A model generated the notes under the pieces. It was not told the origin of the DNA. It saw only the letters and a program-made list of their open reading frames with translations, and ran no database searches. 64,000 bases of DNA, taken from contig CM030865.1 of NCBI GenBank assembly GCA_018105865.1, forward strand, positions 7,197,198 through 7,261,197, in the 5' to 3' direction. Positions 22,088-32,785 of this stretch are shown one piece after another. How positions within the stretch are numbered: position 1 is the first letter of the stretch; the number at the start of each line of letters is the position of its first letter. The position numbers and the translations under genes were made by a program. Origin of the DNA: Metaphire vulgaris (Eukaryota > Annelida > Clitellata > Crassiclitellata > Megascolecidae).

Positions 22088-25000
22088 GGTAGGTGGCGCC
22101 GCGTGTGGCTGCCAATGAAAACTCTGATCGTGCGATTTAATGTTATTTTATCGGTTTTCTTTTTCGCTATGCTTCTCGCGATGCACTATAATTCGTATAG
22201 TCCGACAGTGAATCCGAATTTAGCGCCAGTTTGGTCGAAATTCGAGTGTTTTCGGCGAAATTTAGCAGGATCGGAGCGATCTCTACGTCAACACCGTTAT
22301 CATTTCGAATTTCACCGTTGTTCAATATGGCCGTCGCCTGACTATGCACCGCTACGTTTTTCTCGACTAGACTACTGTGTTTGAGATTATGCGAACGTTA
22401 CGTTATTCGTCGACAGAGCTGCTGGCTTGTTCTCACGGTGATCGTCCTGCACCTTGCGTTGTTGATTTACTGTCCGAATTCGGAATTCTTAGACTCTGCG
22501 AGACCCAGCTTCGAGTTCGTCACTACCGCGGAAAGAGATCAGGCCGGAGACGTGCCCGACCGAAGTTGGTGCCAATCGAGAATGGTGCGTTTATCTACAC
22601 TGACTTCAACCGTGATAGACTTCCTTCGTCGACAACCCGGCGTCCGCCATCTGTTCTGCCTGTCTGTATTCCTCAACTCACTGCTGCTACACTAAAGCAT
22701 GGTGCAAACGGCCTGGGTCGACGCTTTGCCCTGCTTCATCCGATAATACAGCGGCATCTCGTCCCTCAAGTGCGTGCGGCGAACCTCGGTCTTCTGAATA
22801 TTAGGTCGATAAACAATAAGACAGAGAACGTCCTGGATCTTATCGAGTACTACCAGTTGCATATGCTCATTCTTTCTGAGACGTGGCATGTAGACTCTGA
22901 CTCGGCAGCCATCAAGCGGCTGCAAAACCACGGCCTGTGCGTCGTTGAGGCGGCGCGTCCCATTGCTGAAGACGCCAAGCTAATGGAGATGAACTTCGTG
23001 AACCATGGTGGTCTGGCGATCGTCCATAGACCAGGAATCAACATTACGAGGCTGAGAACTAACTTAACGCCCTCCACTTTCGAGCATCTGTGCTGCCGGG
23101 TTGGAGGGGCGTTTGGACCCTTCATTCTAGTAGCAATCTATCGCCCAGGGTCCCGAAACACGTGTGAGCAGTTTTTTGCAGAATTTGCATCACTCCTTGA
23201 GTCGTTGGCGACCTACAAATGCCAGTTCTATGTGGTGGGGGACCTGAACGTCCACCTGGAAAGGCCAGATGACGTGGCCAGTAGGAAACTTCTCCAGATT
23301 CTCAATGAGTGACCTGGTGCAGCGAGTGACTGAACCGACCCACGTCCTGGGTGGCCTCATGGATGTAGTCATCGGATCGGGGGACTCGGAACCCTGCCGA
23401 ATCACGGTTGACGAGACTGGGCTGTCTGACCACCTGCTGGTGCGCTGGTCAACATGGACGGTGCGCCCTCCGGAGTACAAGTCGGTTAAGAAGAGGGACT
23501 GGAGTGGCTTCAATCGCGACCTGTTCACCACTTGTCTTGAGGAGTCGACGCTTTGCTTGCCGGTTGCTCCTGGAAAGTCCGCCTCTGATCTTGCGGAGTG
23601 CTATGACACGGTGATCAATGGCATCCTGGATGACTTGGCACCGGTGGTCGAGAAGACAGTCAGGGTCAGGAATTTCTGCCCGTTTTATGACAATGAGTGC
23701 CGTCTGGCGCGTCGGGAGGCGCGGAGAGCTGAGAGGGCCTACGATAGGTCCAGGGGCTCAGCCAACGAGGCTGTGGCCCTTGAGGCCTGGAAGACTACCC
23801 TCAAAGCAAGGAGGTCCCTTGTAAGATTGAAAGGTAGGGAATACTGGAAGCAGTTGCTGCTCACCAGGGAGTCTGACTCGAAGGAGACTTGGAAGACGCT
23901 GAACGCCCTACTGGGAAAGTGCACTCCTGCGATGGCTCCCTGTCTTGCGTTCAGCCCGGAAGAGTACCATCGGTACATTGATGGAAAGATTGAAGGAATA
24001 CGGGAGAGGACGGCGTCTGCGGGACCGGCAACCTTCGAGGCCTACGATGGACCGCATCTCATGGCGTTTCGGGCACCGACGGAGGAGGAGGTGCTCCGCA
24101 TAGTGCGTGCGTCTCCGAATAAACAGTGCTCTGCAGACCCTCTGCCGATGTGGTTGCTAAAGGACTCAGCGGTGGTCCTAGCCCCGTTTCTGAAAGCGCT
24201 CATGATCGCCTCCTTAGAGACTTGCGAAGTTCCGTTGAAGTGGAAACATGCAACGGTCACGCTACTACTGAAACAGCCAGGACTTGACCCTCAAGAAACG
24301 TCAAACTACCGACCAGTGTCAAACCTGCCATTCCTTTCCAAGCTTCTGGAGAGGATTGTCAGCAAGCGGCTGATTGAATTTTTAGACGCTAACGGACTGA
24401 TGCCTCGTGATCAATCAGCGTATCGCCGTGGGCATTCCACTGAAACCGCCGTGCTGAGGATATTCAGTGACGTTGTGGATGCGGTTGCGAATGGCAGGGT
24501 GGCTCTCTTTTGCCTTCTTGACCTCTCCGCTGCGTTTGATACGGTGGATCACCAGATTCTTATCCAGCGGCTGGAGAATTCATACGGCCTCAGGGGTCAG
24601 GTCCTCAGCTGGTTCAAGAGCTACCTCAGTGATAGGACGCAATCAGTCTGGTGCGGCGGTCAAACGTCCGAAAAGCGAATTGTTCAGCATGGTGTTCCGC
24701 AGGGGTCGGTTCTCGGCCCTCTGCTGTTCATTCTCTTCATAGCGGGTTTGATGAAAATCGCTATCGCGTTCGGACTGACCATGCACGGCTACACAGATGA
24801 CGTGCAACTGTATTCTTCCTGTCTGCCTGCCGACTTGGAAAGACTTCAACTTCGTTTCCTCGATTGCATCATGGCGATCATGTGGACGGAGGAGAACCGC
24901 TTGGCCCTTAACCCGGCCAAGACCGAGTTCCTGTGGATGTGCACCCCCAGGAGGAAGCATCTCCTGAGCCATTCACCGTTCACGCTGGGTGATGTGACCG

Positions 25001-25730
25001 TCGTCCCCTCAAAGTGCCTACGACTCCTGGGAGTACTACTCGATGAGACGTCGTTCGAGGAACATATCGGTAATGTTGTCCGCGGCTGCTACTACCACCT
25101 ACGGAGGATTAGGTCAGTCCGCCGGCATCTTCCAATCAGCGGGGCAGTGCACCTCGTGCGCGCCCTTGTTCTGCCCAGGCTGGACTATTGCAACAGCGTG
25201 TTGCTGGTCCTCCCCGATGGAAAGTTGAATCGTCTGCAATCCGTGCTCAATACAGCTGCTCGGGTCGTCTTCAGCAGCTCCTGGGGAGCCCATGTGACCC
25301 CCCCTACTGCGTGATCAGCTGCACTGGCTTCGAGCCCGGGAGCGTATTATCCATAAGCGTTGCTGGCTCACCTTCCGAGCATTAAATGACCCGCACTGTC
25401 CACAGTACCTGGCTGAGCTGGTCCTAAGATCAACGTCGAATGCACGGAGGTCGGCACTTCGTTCCGGCAATCGTGTCCTACTGCTCGTTCCGCCTCCGTC
25501 ACAGACTCCGAAGTTTGGAGACAAGTTCTTCTCTCACGGGAACCCATTGCTTTGGAATGCCTTGCCGACTGCAGTGACTGAGGCCAACTCTGCTGGACTG
25601 TTCCTGAGAGAACTAAAGACGCACCTTTTTAGTTTAGGTTATGGTTGACTATGTGTGTGCAGCGCCCTTGTCGTAGGCCTTAACCTAGTGCACGGTGCTA
25701 TAGAAATTGTCTTGAAATAAATAAATAAAA
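22088..25730 (+). mobile_element. Nearly full-length L2/CR1-type LINE
   Basis: The element runs from a GGTAGGTGGCGCCGCGTGTG 5' end, through a leader of about 0.3 kb, one long ORF2 (frameshifted twice), a short 3' region with GCACGGTGCTATAGAAATTG, to a TAAA-type tail. The boundaries are fixed by the reading frame of the L2 into which it inserted. No separate ORF1 with a zinc knuckle is evident. A nearly identical 3' copy lies at 19403-20070. Its G+C content is clearly higher than that of the surrounding intron. Confidence 0.9.
22377..25647 (+). pseudogene. L2 ORF2: endonuclease plus reverse transcriptase, two frameshifts
   Basis: ORF2 would cut target DNA and copy the element's RNA into it. 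The APE-type endonuclease has LILSETWH (22866-22889), GDLNVHLERP (23237 on) and GLSDHLLV (23419 on). The RT follows: [33 protein letters not shown] (about 24520), HGVPQGSVLGPLL (about 24690) and the catalytic box, which here reads YTDD (24791-24802) instead of YADD. The C-terminus has LPRLDYCNSVLL, HVTP and LWNALPTAVTEA. One base is lost near 23306-23312, and one C is gained in the run near 25300-25306. Each shifts the frame, so the gene is broken. Confidence 0.9.
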
Positions 25731-25931
25731 CCCTCTGTTATGGAATGCGCTCCCGGACTCTGTGACTGCGGCCACCTCCTTCGAGTCGTTCGCCATCAAA
25801 CTTAAGACTCACCTCTTTAAGAGATCGTACGAATGATCTTGACTTTGGCCCCAGCTATGTTACCGCGCTATATCAATCGTCATGTAGAATAGAATAGAAT
25901 ACCACATCTACATCTGACATTGCTTATCATG

Positions 25932-27938
25932 ATGATAACACCACGTAACAAAAAAATATTTTTGTTTGTTCCTGGGTTGATATCTTGTTTTCCTAGTTCC
26001 TTATGCCTAAACTAACTAGAAAACAGTTTATGTTCCAAACTGAATTTGCTTTTGGGGTCAGGGCAATGATATTTTGAAATTCGTGTATTATAGAACACAT
26101 TCTCGGTTCACATTCAAAGCTGAGCAGACATACTTATTATTCTGGGATATTGCAAGCTGTCCATAAGTTTTTAGATCTGAACAGAATTTTCTATAACCTT
26201 CTGGAATCTTCTAGAACCCTGTTGCACTTTCTGGGAGCTTTCAGTTGCATCCATAGACTTTTAAGAGTGCAGATTTCTTAAGCCAACGTACTTGTGTATC
26301 TTGTTGCTGAGTAAGCGAATAGTGACCAGAAAAATTTGATTTAGATGGCATCAAGAGGCTGCTTGCAGCCAGCAAATGCATTCTGCTACGTTTGCATCGC
26401 ACCGGTACCCTATGGCTCTGAGCTCCCCATTCCCATCCCTACAGAGAGGGATCAACTGTCTTCAAGGGAGCACGTCAAGGCAGACAGCAAGGAAGATATT
26501 GCAGATCCAGGATGCAATTGCACAGAAATAGCTGAGATGAGAAAACCGTATTTCCCCAATCAGAAAGATCTCAACGACCTGATCATAGACCTTAGTCTCA
26601 CCAAGTGCAATGCTGAGGTTCTGATGTCTAGACTCAAGGACTGGAACTTGTTGGATGAAAGTGTGCAGGTGACAGAACATAGAAAGCGTCACAAACGTTT
26701 TTCCAAATTCTTCAGTCAGCTAGATGGGCTGTGCTTCTGCAGCAATGTCACTGGTCTTTTCGCGGCCATAGCAATCATCTTTAACCTGAGTGATGGTGCC
26801 AATTCATAGAGATTTAATCCAATAACCTCAAAGCCTTGCTACTTCATAGTGGTAACAAGTACTTGACTTTCCCCGTGGCTCACTTTGTGCACCTACATCT
26901 CAGAAAGGACTACACCAGTGTCAAGATGCTGCTGAGTGCCTTGAAGTATGACAACTATGGTTGCTAAGTCATTGGAGACTTCAATATGGTCAAAATGGTA
27001 ACATTCCTGATGGGCCTGCAAGGCGGTTTCACAAAATTTCCTTGGTTTTTCTTTGCCTCTATAACAACCGGGACACCGAGGTCTGAGGTTCACTATTGTA
27101 GAAGGGATTGGCCACAGCTGACTGAGTTCACCACAGGTAAGAACAGCATCAAGTGGGAGTCGCTGATAGACCGTCGAAAGATGCTCAAACATCAAGTTAG
27201 GTCTCATCAAGTAATTTGTCAAGACAAGGAATCTGCAGTTTTCAAATACTTTCTAGATCTTTTTCCACAGCTTTTGGAGGCAAAAAGTAGAAGCTGGCAT
27301 CTTCGTCGGACCACAGATAACACACAGCGTGGCGTATTCGCTAAGAAGCTGAATAGCACGGAGAACGGGTCTTGAAACAGTTTCGTTGCAGTATTGTATG
27401 GCTTTCTTGGCAACCACAAGGCTGAAAACTATGAGAAACTGAACCAGTCTCTCATAAAGAACCATGCCAAAATTAGATGCAAAATGGCCTTGAAAGTACA
27501 TATTCTTCATGCCCACCTTGACAAATTCAAGGAAAACTTGGGAGCCTACCCAGAGAAGCAAGATGAACGCTTTCATCAGGATATGCTGGACTTTGAATGT
27601 CGTTACCAGGGACGGTATAACAAACACATGATGGGGACTATGCTTGAAGTCGTAATTGAGAAAGCCATTGACAGTACAGACACAAATCTCGAAAAGCAAC
27701 TCATTTCTGAATGCTTTTAAGTAATTTTGACTGTTGTCGCTTATTTGCAATTAGTACATGATGTTCCTTCTCGAGAAGAAAATTGCACCTTTTTCCATTG
27801 TATAAATAAACAAATTTTGTAAGCTGTGCCCATGAAAGCAAATATAATGATGAATATAGCCATGTTTGCAGATCCTTTATACCTAGGCAACTGAAATATA
27901 ACACTTAGAAGCCAGGAACAAAAATTGTGTTACACAGT

Positions 27939-27942
<4 letters not shown>
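25932..27942 (+). mobile_element. Unclassified DNA transposon (family U), almost complete
   Basis: The left end has ACACCACGTAACA and TTTTTGTTTGTTCCTGG; the right end, reversed, has ACACTGTGTAACA and TTTTTGTTCCTGG. Both are followed by a T-rich zone leading to TTGCCTAGG/TTTCCTAGTTCC. The element thus carries terminal inverted repeats with a gapped match. It encloses one broken gene (26345-27720) and a 3' flank with AATAAA near 27804. A 3' part copy with the same flank is at 31590-32346, and two more diverged relics are at 8556 and 54915. An AAT microsatellite abuts the right end, so a target duplication cannot be read. Confidence 0.65.
26345..27720 (+). pseudogene. Family U protein, frameshifted
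   Basis: The first frame (26345-26809) encodes 154 residues: a Cys-containing N-terminus, then RKPYFPNQKDLNDLIIDLSL, EVLMSRLKDWNLLDESVQVT and KRFSKFFSQLDGLCFCSNVT. Other frames continue: YTSVKMLLSALKYDNYG, IGDFNMVKMVTFLMGLQGGF, VKWESL-like KWESLIDRRKMLK, and finally (27394-27720) YGFLGNHKAENYEKLNQSLI, KMALKVHILHAHLDKFKENL, DERFHQDMLDFECRYQGRYN. Related invertebrate ORFs keep EQGERFHQD where this has KQDERFHQD. The acidic and histidine residues could be catalytic, but no family mechanism is known to me. At least three frame breaks and stops make it inactive. Confidence 0.65.

Positions 27943-27982
<40 letters not shown>
27942..27982. repeat. AAT microsatellite
   Basis: About thirteen AAT units at the junction between the family U transposon and an RTE-type LINE. 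Confidence 0.95.
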
Positions 27983-28850
27983 CAAGAATTCCCATACCCT
28001 ACCAGGAGCAGATGCAGATACCGACCATAACTTGGTGATATTGAAAATAGACCTCAGACTGAAAATAATAAGGAGGAAGATGAAAAAAAACAATGGAACA
28101 GGGAAGACTTGAAAAAAAGGGGAACAGCTGGCTATAAGAGTGGACAGCAAAGTAAAAGAACAGAACACTGAGGAACAACAGAAACAAGATGGGAGAAGCT
28201 GAAAGAAATAATAAAAGAAGAGGCCAAGGAGATAATAGAACACACAACTGATAAAGGCCCTAGAAAGCCTTGGATCACAAAAGAAATGATTGAGAAAATG
28301 GATGAAAGAAGAAATTGGAAACAACAAAGGTCGGATCAGGCCAGAAAAGAATATAAAAGACTAAACAACGAACAGAGAAGAGAAACACACAAAGCCCGAG
28401 AGGAATGGTGGAAACAACAATGCATAGAACTAGAAGAACTACAACGACAAGGAAGACATGACTTAGTTTATGACAAAGTGAAGAAACTTGGTAAGAAAGG
28501 AAAAATGAAGATCAAATGAGGTGATCAATGATAAAGATGGCATTTTATTGACGAATAAAGAAGAAGTCATGAAAAGATGGAAGCAATGCATAGAAGAATT
28601 ATATGACAAAGAAGAAAGACCTGAAGAAATTCCATTAGAAACACAAGAAGAAGTAGAAGATAAAGGACCTGAACTACTAAAAGAAGAAATAATAAAAGCA
28701 ATAAAAGAACTGAAAAACAACAAGGCTGTCGGAGTTGATGAAATACCGGCAGAGATGCTTAAATGTCTGGGAGAAGAAGCAACAAAAGAATTAGTAGAGA
28801 TATGCCAAGAAATTTATAAGACTGGGAATGGCCAAAGACTTCAAAGAATC

Positions 28851-28883
<33 letters not shown>

Positions 28884-30041
28884 CTCGACAATTTCTATAG
28901 CGCTATAACATAGCTAGATGCCAAAAGCAAGAGCACTTTACATAAATGGAAATGAAATGTTGAATAAATATGTCTTCAGTGCAACTGAAAACCGTTCAAA
29001 GGAGGTAGAGGAAGTCACTGTGTATGGCAACGAATTCCATAGAAGGGGTTGCCACGGGTGACAGAACGCTCACCGAATTTCACAGTCTTCGACGGCGGTG
29101 GAATGTACAGTACCAGATGACTGCTTGAACGTAATTGAAGGCGACGGTCAGACGCTAACGGTTTCCGAATCAGCTCGGATAGATAACTGGGACACGAGGG
29201 GTCGTGTAAGACACGGAACGTCAGTTGACACCGTTTAAAGACGATCCGCTCCGGTGTCCGTAGCCAGTGTAGCCTGTCCCTCAGCAATGGGGTCACGTGG
29301 TCATGCCACCTGACCCCATAAATCAGCCTAGCGGCAGCATTAAGGGCCAATTGAAGGCGGTTCAGCTGACTGGCTGGGAGACCAAGTAAAATGCTGTTGC
29401 AATAATCAACTCTGGCTACGATAAGAGCGCGTACCAGTTGGATCGCAGCTTGAGTTGAGATGTACCGGCGGATCTCTTTAATCTTCCGAAGTTGGTTGAA
29501 GCAGATTCTGGTGACATTACTGACATGTCCCACAAACGTCAGCGATTCGTCCACCAGGACACCTAACAGGCGGACTTCGGTGGACGGAGGGATGACTGCA
29601 TCGCCGATCTGGAACGGTGCGTGGTTTATCAGGTGGTTTCTCATTGGCGTGCTGATCCATATAAATTCCGTCTTAGCGGGATTGAGTGCAATGCGATTCG
29701 CTGAGGTCCACCGTCCGATCTCACGGATGCACTCCTCAACACGAGACCGAAGACCCTCAGCCTCCGCTGGGGGGCAGAAGGCATAGATCTGCCCATCATC
29801 CGCATAGACGTGAAGAAAGTCCGAACGATTCCGCTATTCTCCCGAACTCTCCTATGTAAAGAATAAATAGAAGAGGGCCGAGTGCCGACCCCTGGGGAAC
29901 ACCGCAGCGAACTGGTCTCACTGCGGACAGAGTATTTTCCCAACTGACGGACTGAGTTCTGTCGGTCAAATAGTCTCGAAGCCAGGAGAGGGCTCGTTCA
30001 TCGATCCCATAGGACAACTGGAGACGTATATTGATAAAGAT
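28851..30041 (-). mobile_element. 5'-truncated L2 LINE nested in the RTE element
   Basis: On the minus strand: ERALSWLRDYLTDRTQSVSW, RCGVPQGSALGPLLFILYIG, a catalytic box HVYADDGQIYAF in another frame (about 29785-29815), then the 209-codon frame 29015-29644 with RLLGVLVDESLTFVGHVSNV, VARVDYCNSILLGLPASQLN and SKTVKFGERSVTRGNPF. The 3' end keeps the CTATAGCGCTATAAC box (reversed at about 28888-28905) and a TAA tail (28851-28882). It inserted into the RTE element after KDFKES. Confidence 0.85.
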
Positions 30042-30261
30042 AAATTCATATTCAGCCTTCTGTCCCTCCAATCAATTCCTATTCTTTTGCCATCGGTGTG
30101 ACGAGGGTCATAGGTGAAAGAAACATTGAATGTGAAAAGGATATGTATGTATGTTTTGTTGATTACGAAAAGGCATTAGACTGAATGCATTGGCTTAAAT
30201 TATTTAAAGCATTGAAAAGAATAGGAATTGATTGGAGGGACAGAAGGCTGAATATGAATTT
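30042..30261. repeat. 47-bp inverted repeat at an L2/RTE junction
   Basis: Bases 30042-30088 are the exact reverse complement of 30215-30261. The right copy is in its natural place in the RTE reading frame (RIGIDWRDRRLNMN); the left copy is an inverted duplicate stuck to the 5' end of the nested L2. Confidence 0.9.
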
Positions 30262-30530
30262 ATACATGGAACAAACAATACAAATACGGATTGGGAATGA
30301 TAACTTGGAGACTGGAGATCACGACAAGATCAGACTGGGGATCACGACAAGGCTGCCCACTATCACCGCTGCTATTCAACATCTACATTGAGGAACTAAT
30401 AAGAGAGGCACTAGAGGAAGAAAGAGCGGGAATAAACATTGGAGGGAAATTGATACAAGCCATGCGCTTTGCAGACAATCAAGCGATGCTAACAGGGAGT
30501 AAAAGATAACTACAAAGAATAATGGACAAA

Positions 30531-30890
30531 CTAAATACAACATCAAAAGAATATGGCATGAAAATATACACGTTAAAAACAAAAATCATGGTAATAACAA
30601 AGAGCAAAAATCCACCTAGAATCACCATAAAGGTTGATGGAAGAGAACTGGAAAAGGTGACACAATTCTGTTACCTTGGCAGCCTAGTAACAGAAGATTC
30701 CAGATGCCAGGAGGAGATAAAGAGAAGAATAGCGGTGGGAAAACAAGCCTTTTTGGACAGAGAACTAAATACAACATCAAAAGAATATGGCATGAAAATA
30801 TACACGCTAAAAACAAAAATCATGGTAATAACAAAGAGCAAAAATCCGCCTAGAATCACCATAAAGGTTGATGGAATAGAACTGGAAAGA
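30531..30890 (+). repeat. 126-bp direct duplication inside the RTE element
   Basis: Bases 30531-30656 recur at 30765-30890 with only a few differences, repeating NTTSKEYGMKIYTLKTKIMV and SKNPPRITIKVDG in frame. It replaces the part of the protein expected between FLDRE and the LTRELKKR helix. Confidence 0.9.
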
Positions 30891-31589
30891 GTAAGAGGAG
30901 GGCTAACTAGAGAACTAAAGAAGAGAATGATAAAAACGTTGATATGGAGTGTCACTTTATATGCCTCAGAAACCTGGACTCTCCAGAAGAAGGACATACA
31001 AAAGCTGGAAGCATTTGAAATGTGGATATGGAGAAGAATGGAAAACATCAAGTGGACGGACAAGAAAACAAATGATGAAGTACTACAGATGGTGGACGAA
31101 CAAAGGTTGATAATCAGCACCATCAAAAAAGACAGAGGAACTGGATTGGACACTTACTAAGAGGAGAATCATTACTCAGAACAGTAATTGAGGGAAGAAT
31201 ATATCAGGAATAAAGACAAAAGGAAGACCAAGGAGGATGCTACTGGACTGGATGATGAAAACAGATACACAGCCTCACAAGACCTATGCAGAAATCAAAG
31301 AAGAAGCAAGATGCAGAGAGGAATGGAAACAATGGAGCCCTGAACCTGTCCCAGGACAGAGATCATGATGATGATGATTGCTTTCACTAAGTGACTGAGT
31401 TAATTTAGTGTGCCAGTGACATCTGACACTTAGACAAATCTGTGACAGTTTACCTTACGTTTTTCCTAACTTGGTGTGCGACATTGCAGCTCTATAGAGT
31501 CTTCCATTTAAACTCAAGGCCAGTAAAGAAGAACAACGGCGATTGCCTGGAGAGATGCTCACACTAGAGAACTGCACAGGGACAGGATG

Positions 31590-32346
31590 ACAGTTAGGCC
31601 TCATCAAGTAATTTGTCAAGACAAGGTATCCGCAGCTTTCAAATACCTCCTAGAGCTTTTTCCACAGCTTTCAGAGACAAAAGTCGCAGCTGGCATCTTC
31701 GTCGGACCACAGATAAAGAAGATCATATAGCGTGACGTATTCGCCAAGAAGCTGAATAGCATGGAGAAAGGGTCTTGAAACAGTTTCGTTGCAGTATTGT
31801 ATGGCTTTCTTGGCAACCACAAGGCTGAAAACTATGAGAGACTGAACCAGTCTCTCATAAAGAACCATGTCAAAATTAGATGCAAAATGTCTTTGAAAGT
31901 ACATATTCTTCATGCCCATCTTGACAAATTCAAGGAAAACTTGGGAGCCTACCCAGATAAGCAAGATGAACGCTTTCATCAGGATATGCTGGACTTTGAA
32001 TGTCGTTACCAGGGACGGTATAACAAACACGTGATGGGGACTATGTTTGAAGTCTTCATTGAGAAAGCTATTGACAGTACAGACACAAATCTCGAAAAGC
32101 AACTCATTTCTGAATGTTTTTAAGTAATTTTGACTGTTGTTGCTTATTTTCAATTAGTACATAATGTTCATTCTTGAGAAGAAAAAATGAACCTTTTTCC
32201 ATTGTATAAATAAACAACTTTTGTAAGCTGTGCCCATGAAAGCAAATATAATGATGAATATAGCCATGTTTGCAGATCCTTTATACATAGGCAACTGAAA
32301 TATAACACTTAGAAGCCAGGAACAAAAATCGTGTTACATAGTGTAA
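31590..32346 (+). pseudogene. Family U transposon, 3' part copy
   Basis: Nearly identical to 27195-27942: AFKYLLELFPQLSETKVAAG, IFVGPQIKKII, then the frame 31797-32123 with FLGNHKAENYERLNQSLIKN and MSLKVHILHAHLDKFKENLG. The 3' flank and right terminal repeat are also present, ending GTGTTACATAGTGTAAT. The left part is missing, so the copy is truncated. Differences from the 26 kb copy are few, which implies both moved recently or that one derives from the other by duplication. Confidence 0.75.
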
Positions 32347-32382
32347 TCATAGCATCAATATTTTTTATTATTACACGAATGG

Positions 32383-32470
32383 CTTGGTTGGCTATGAGCA
32401 TCATGACTCAATCCCAGGATGGTCACCCATTCAAGTTTGAGCAGCACTTGTCAATGCTTAATTTTGGTAT
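32383..32470 (-). pseudogene. 5S rRNA-like fragment
   Basis: The minus strand aligns loosely with the 3' half of 5S rRNA. On the + strand CCCAGGATGGTCACCCATTC and AAG are followed by CAATGCTTAATTT, where reversed 5S has CCCAGGCGGTCTCCCATCCA and CCTGCTTAGCTT. The 5' half is not recognisable. It may be a 5S-derived SINE head or a stray pseudogene. Confidence 0.4.
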
Positions 32471-32702
32471 TCATATAGGAACCGGTTGCACAATGGGCTA
32501 ATGTATTTGCTTTAGGCGAGATAAATTGGTGAGGGAATTTTGTGAATATACAGCAGAACTCACATAGACATTTGCTGTTACATAGAGCTGAAATCTAAGA
32601 TAATGTGCTGTTAAGTAAATATCTAATTGAAAGTTAATCATTTTAGCAATGAATGTGTGCTCTTCTATAAGATTGCCAGCCAATTTGAATTTTTTTCTGC
32701 AG

Positions 32703-32733
32703 GTGCATCTGATCCTGAATTATTGAAGGCAGG
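32703..32733 (+). CDS. PLRG1: PLRG1 micro-exon (31 bases)
   Basis: A T-rich tract ending TTTTTTTCTGCAG precedes, and GTATGT follows. The 31 bases complete the split codon from 15989 (G+GT), encode ASDPELLKAG, and leave two bases that are completed at 51807. Both junctions keep the frame open, which is the main support, because this part of the linker is not conserved in sequence. It is flanked by introns of about 16.7 and 19.1 kb, and a Helitron starts only 53 bases downstream. An accidental match cannot be fully excluded. Confidence 0.65.
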
Positions 32734-32785
32734 GTATGTTACTGATTTTCCTTTTATTATGGTACTTATCTAAGACTTTGTATTA

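Larger units (their letters stand above)
20780..25905 (+). mobile_element. L2 LINE (outer copy), split by a second L2
   Basis: The outer element occupies 20780-22087 and 25731-25905. Its RT begins near 20985 with EGHSTETALLKIYND and [14 protein letters not shown], continues in shifted frames with a YADDGQVYS box (about 21352-21375), and reaches TATFGERSMTRGNR. The second L2 interrupts it there. After that insert, PLLWNALPDSVTAATSFESF and AIKLKTHLFKRSYE complete the protein, followed by GCGCTATATCAATCGTCATG and AGAAT repeats. Only CC is shared at the junction. The 5' limit is uncertain, and endonuclease and N-terminal RT are missing. Confidence 0.85.
27983..31375 (+). mobile_element. RTE-type LINE carrying a nested L2
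   Basis: The outer pieces are 27983-28850 and 30089-31375. The first holds the end of the endonuclease (LPGADADTDHNLVILKIDLR, with the D-H pair), a basic linker, and the RT start (IKELKNNKAVGVDEIPAEML). The second resumes with DMYVCFVDYEKALD, SRQGCPLSPLLFNIYIEELI and RFADNQAML (family YADD-x, here FADN), then VTQFCYLGSLVTEDSRCQEE and LYASETWTLQKKDIQKLEAF, ending EEWKQWSPEPVPGQRS. The style is that of the HmRTE-like group. Many stops. Part of the RT was lost where the L2 inserted. Confidence 0.85.
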
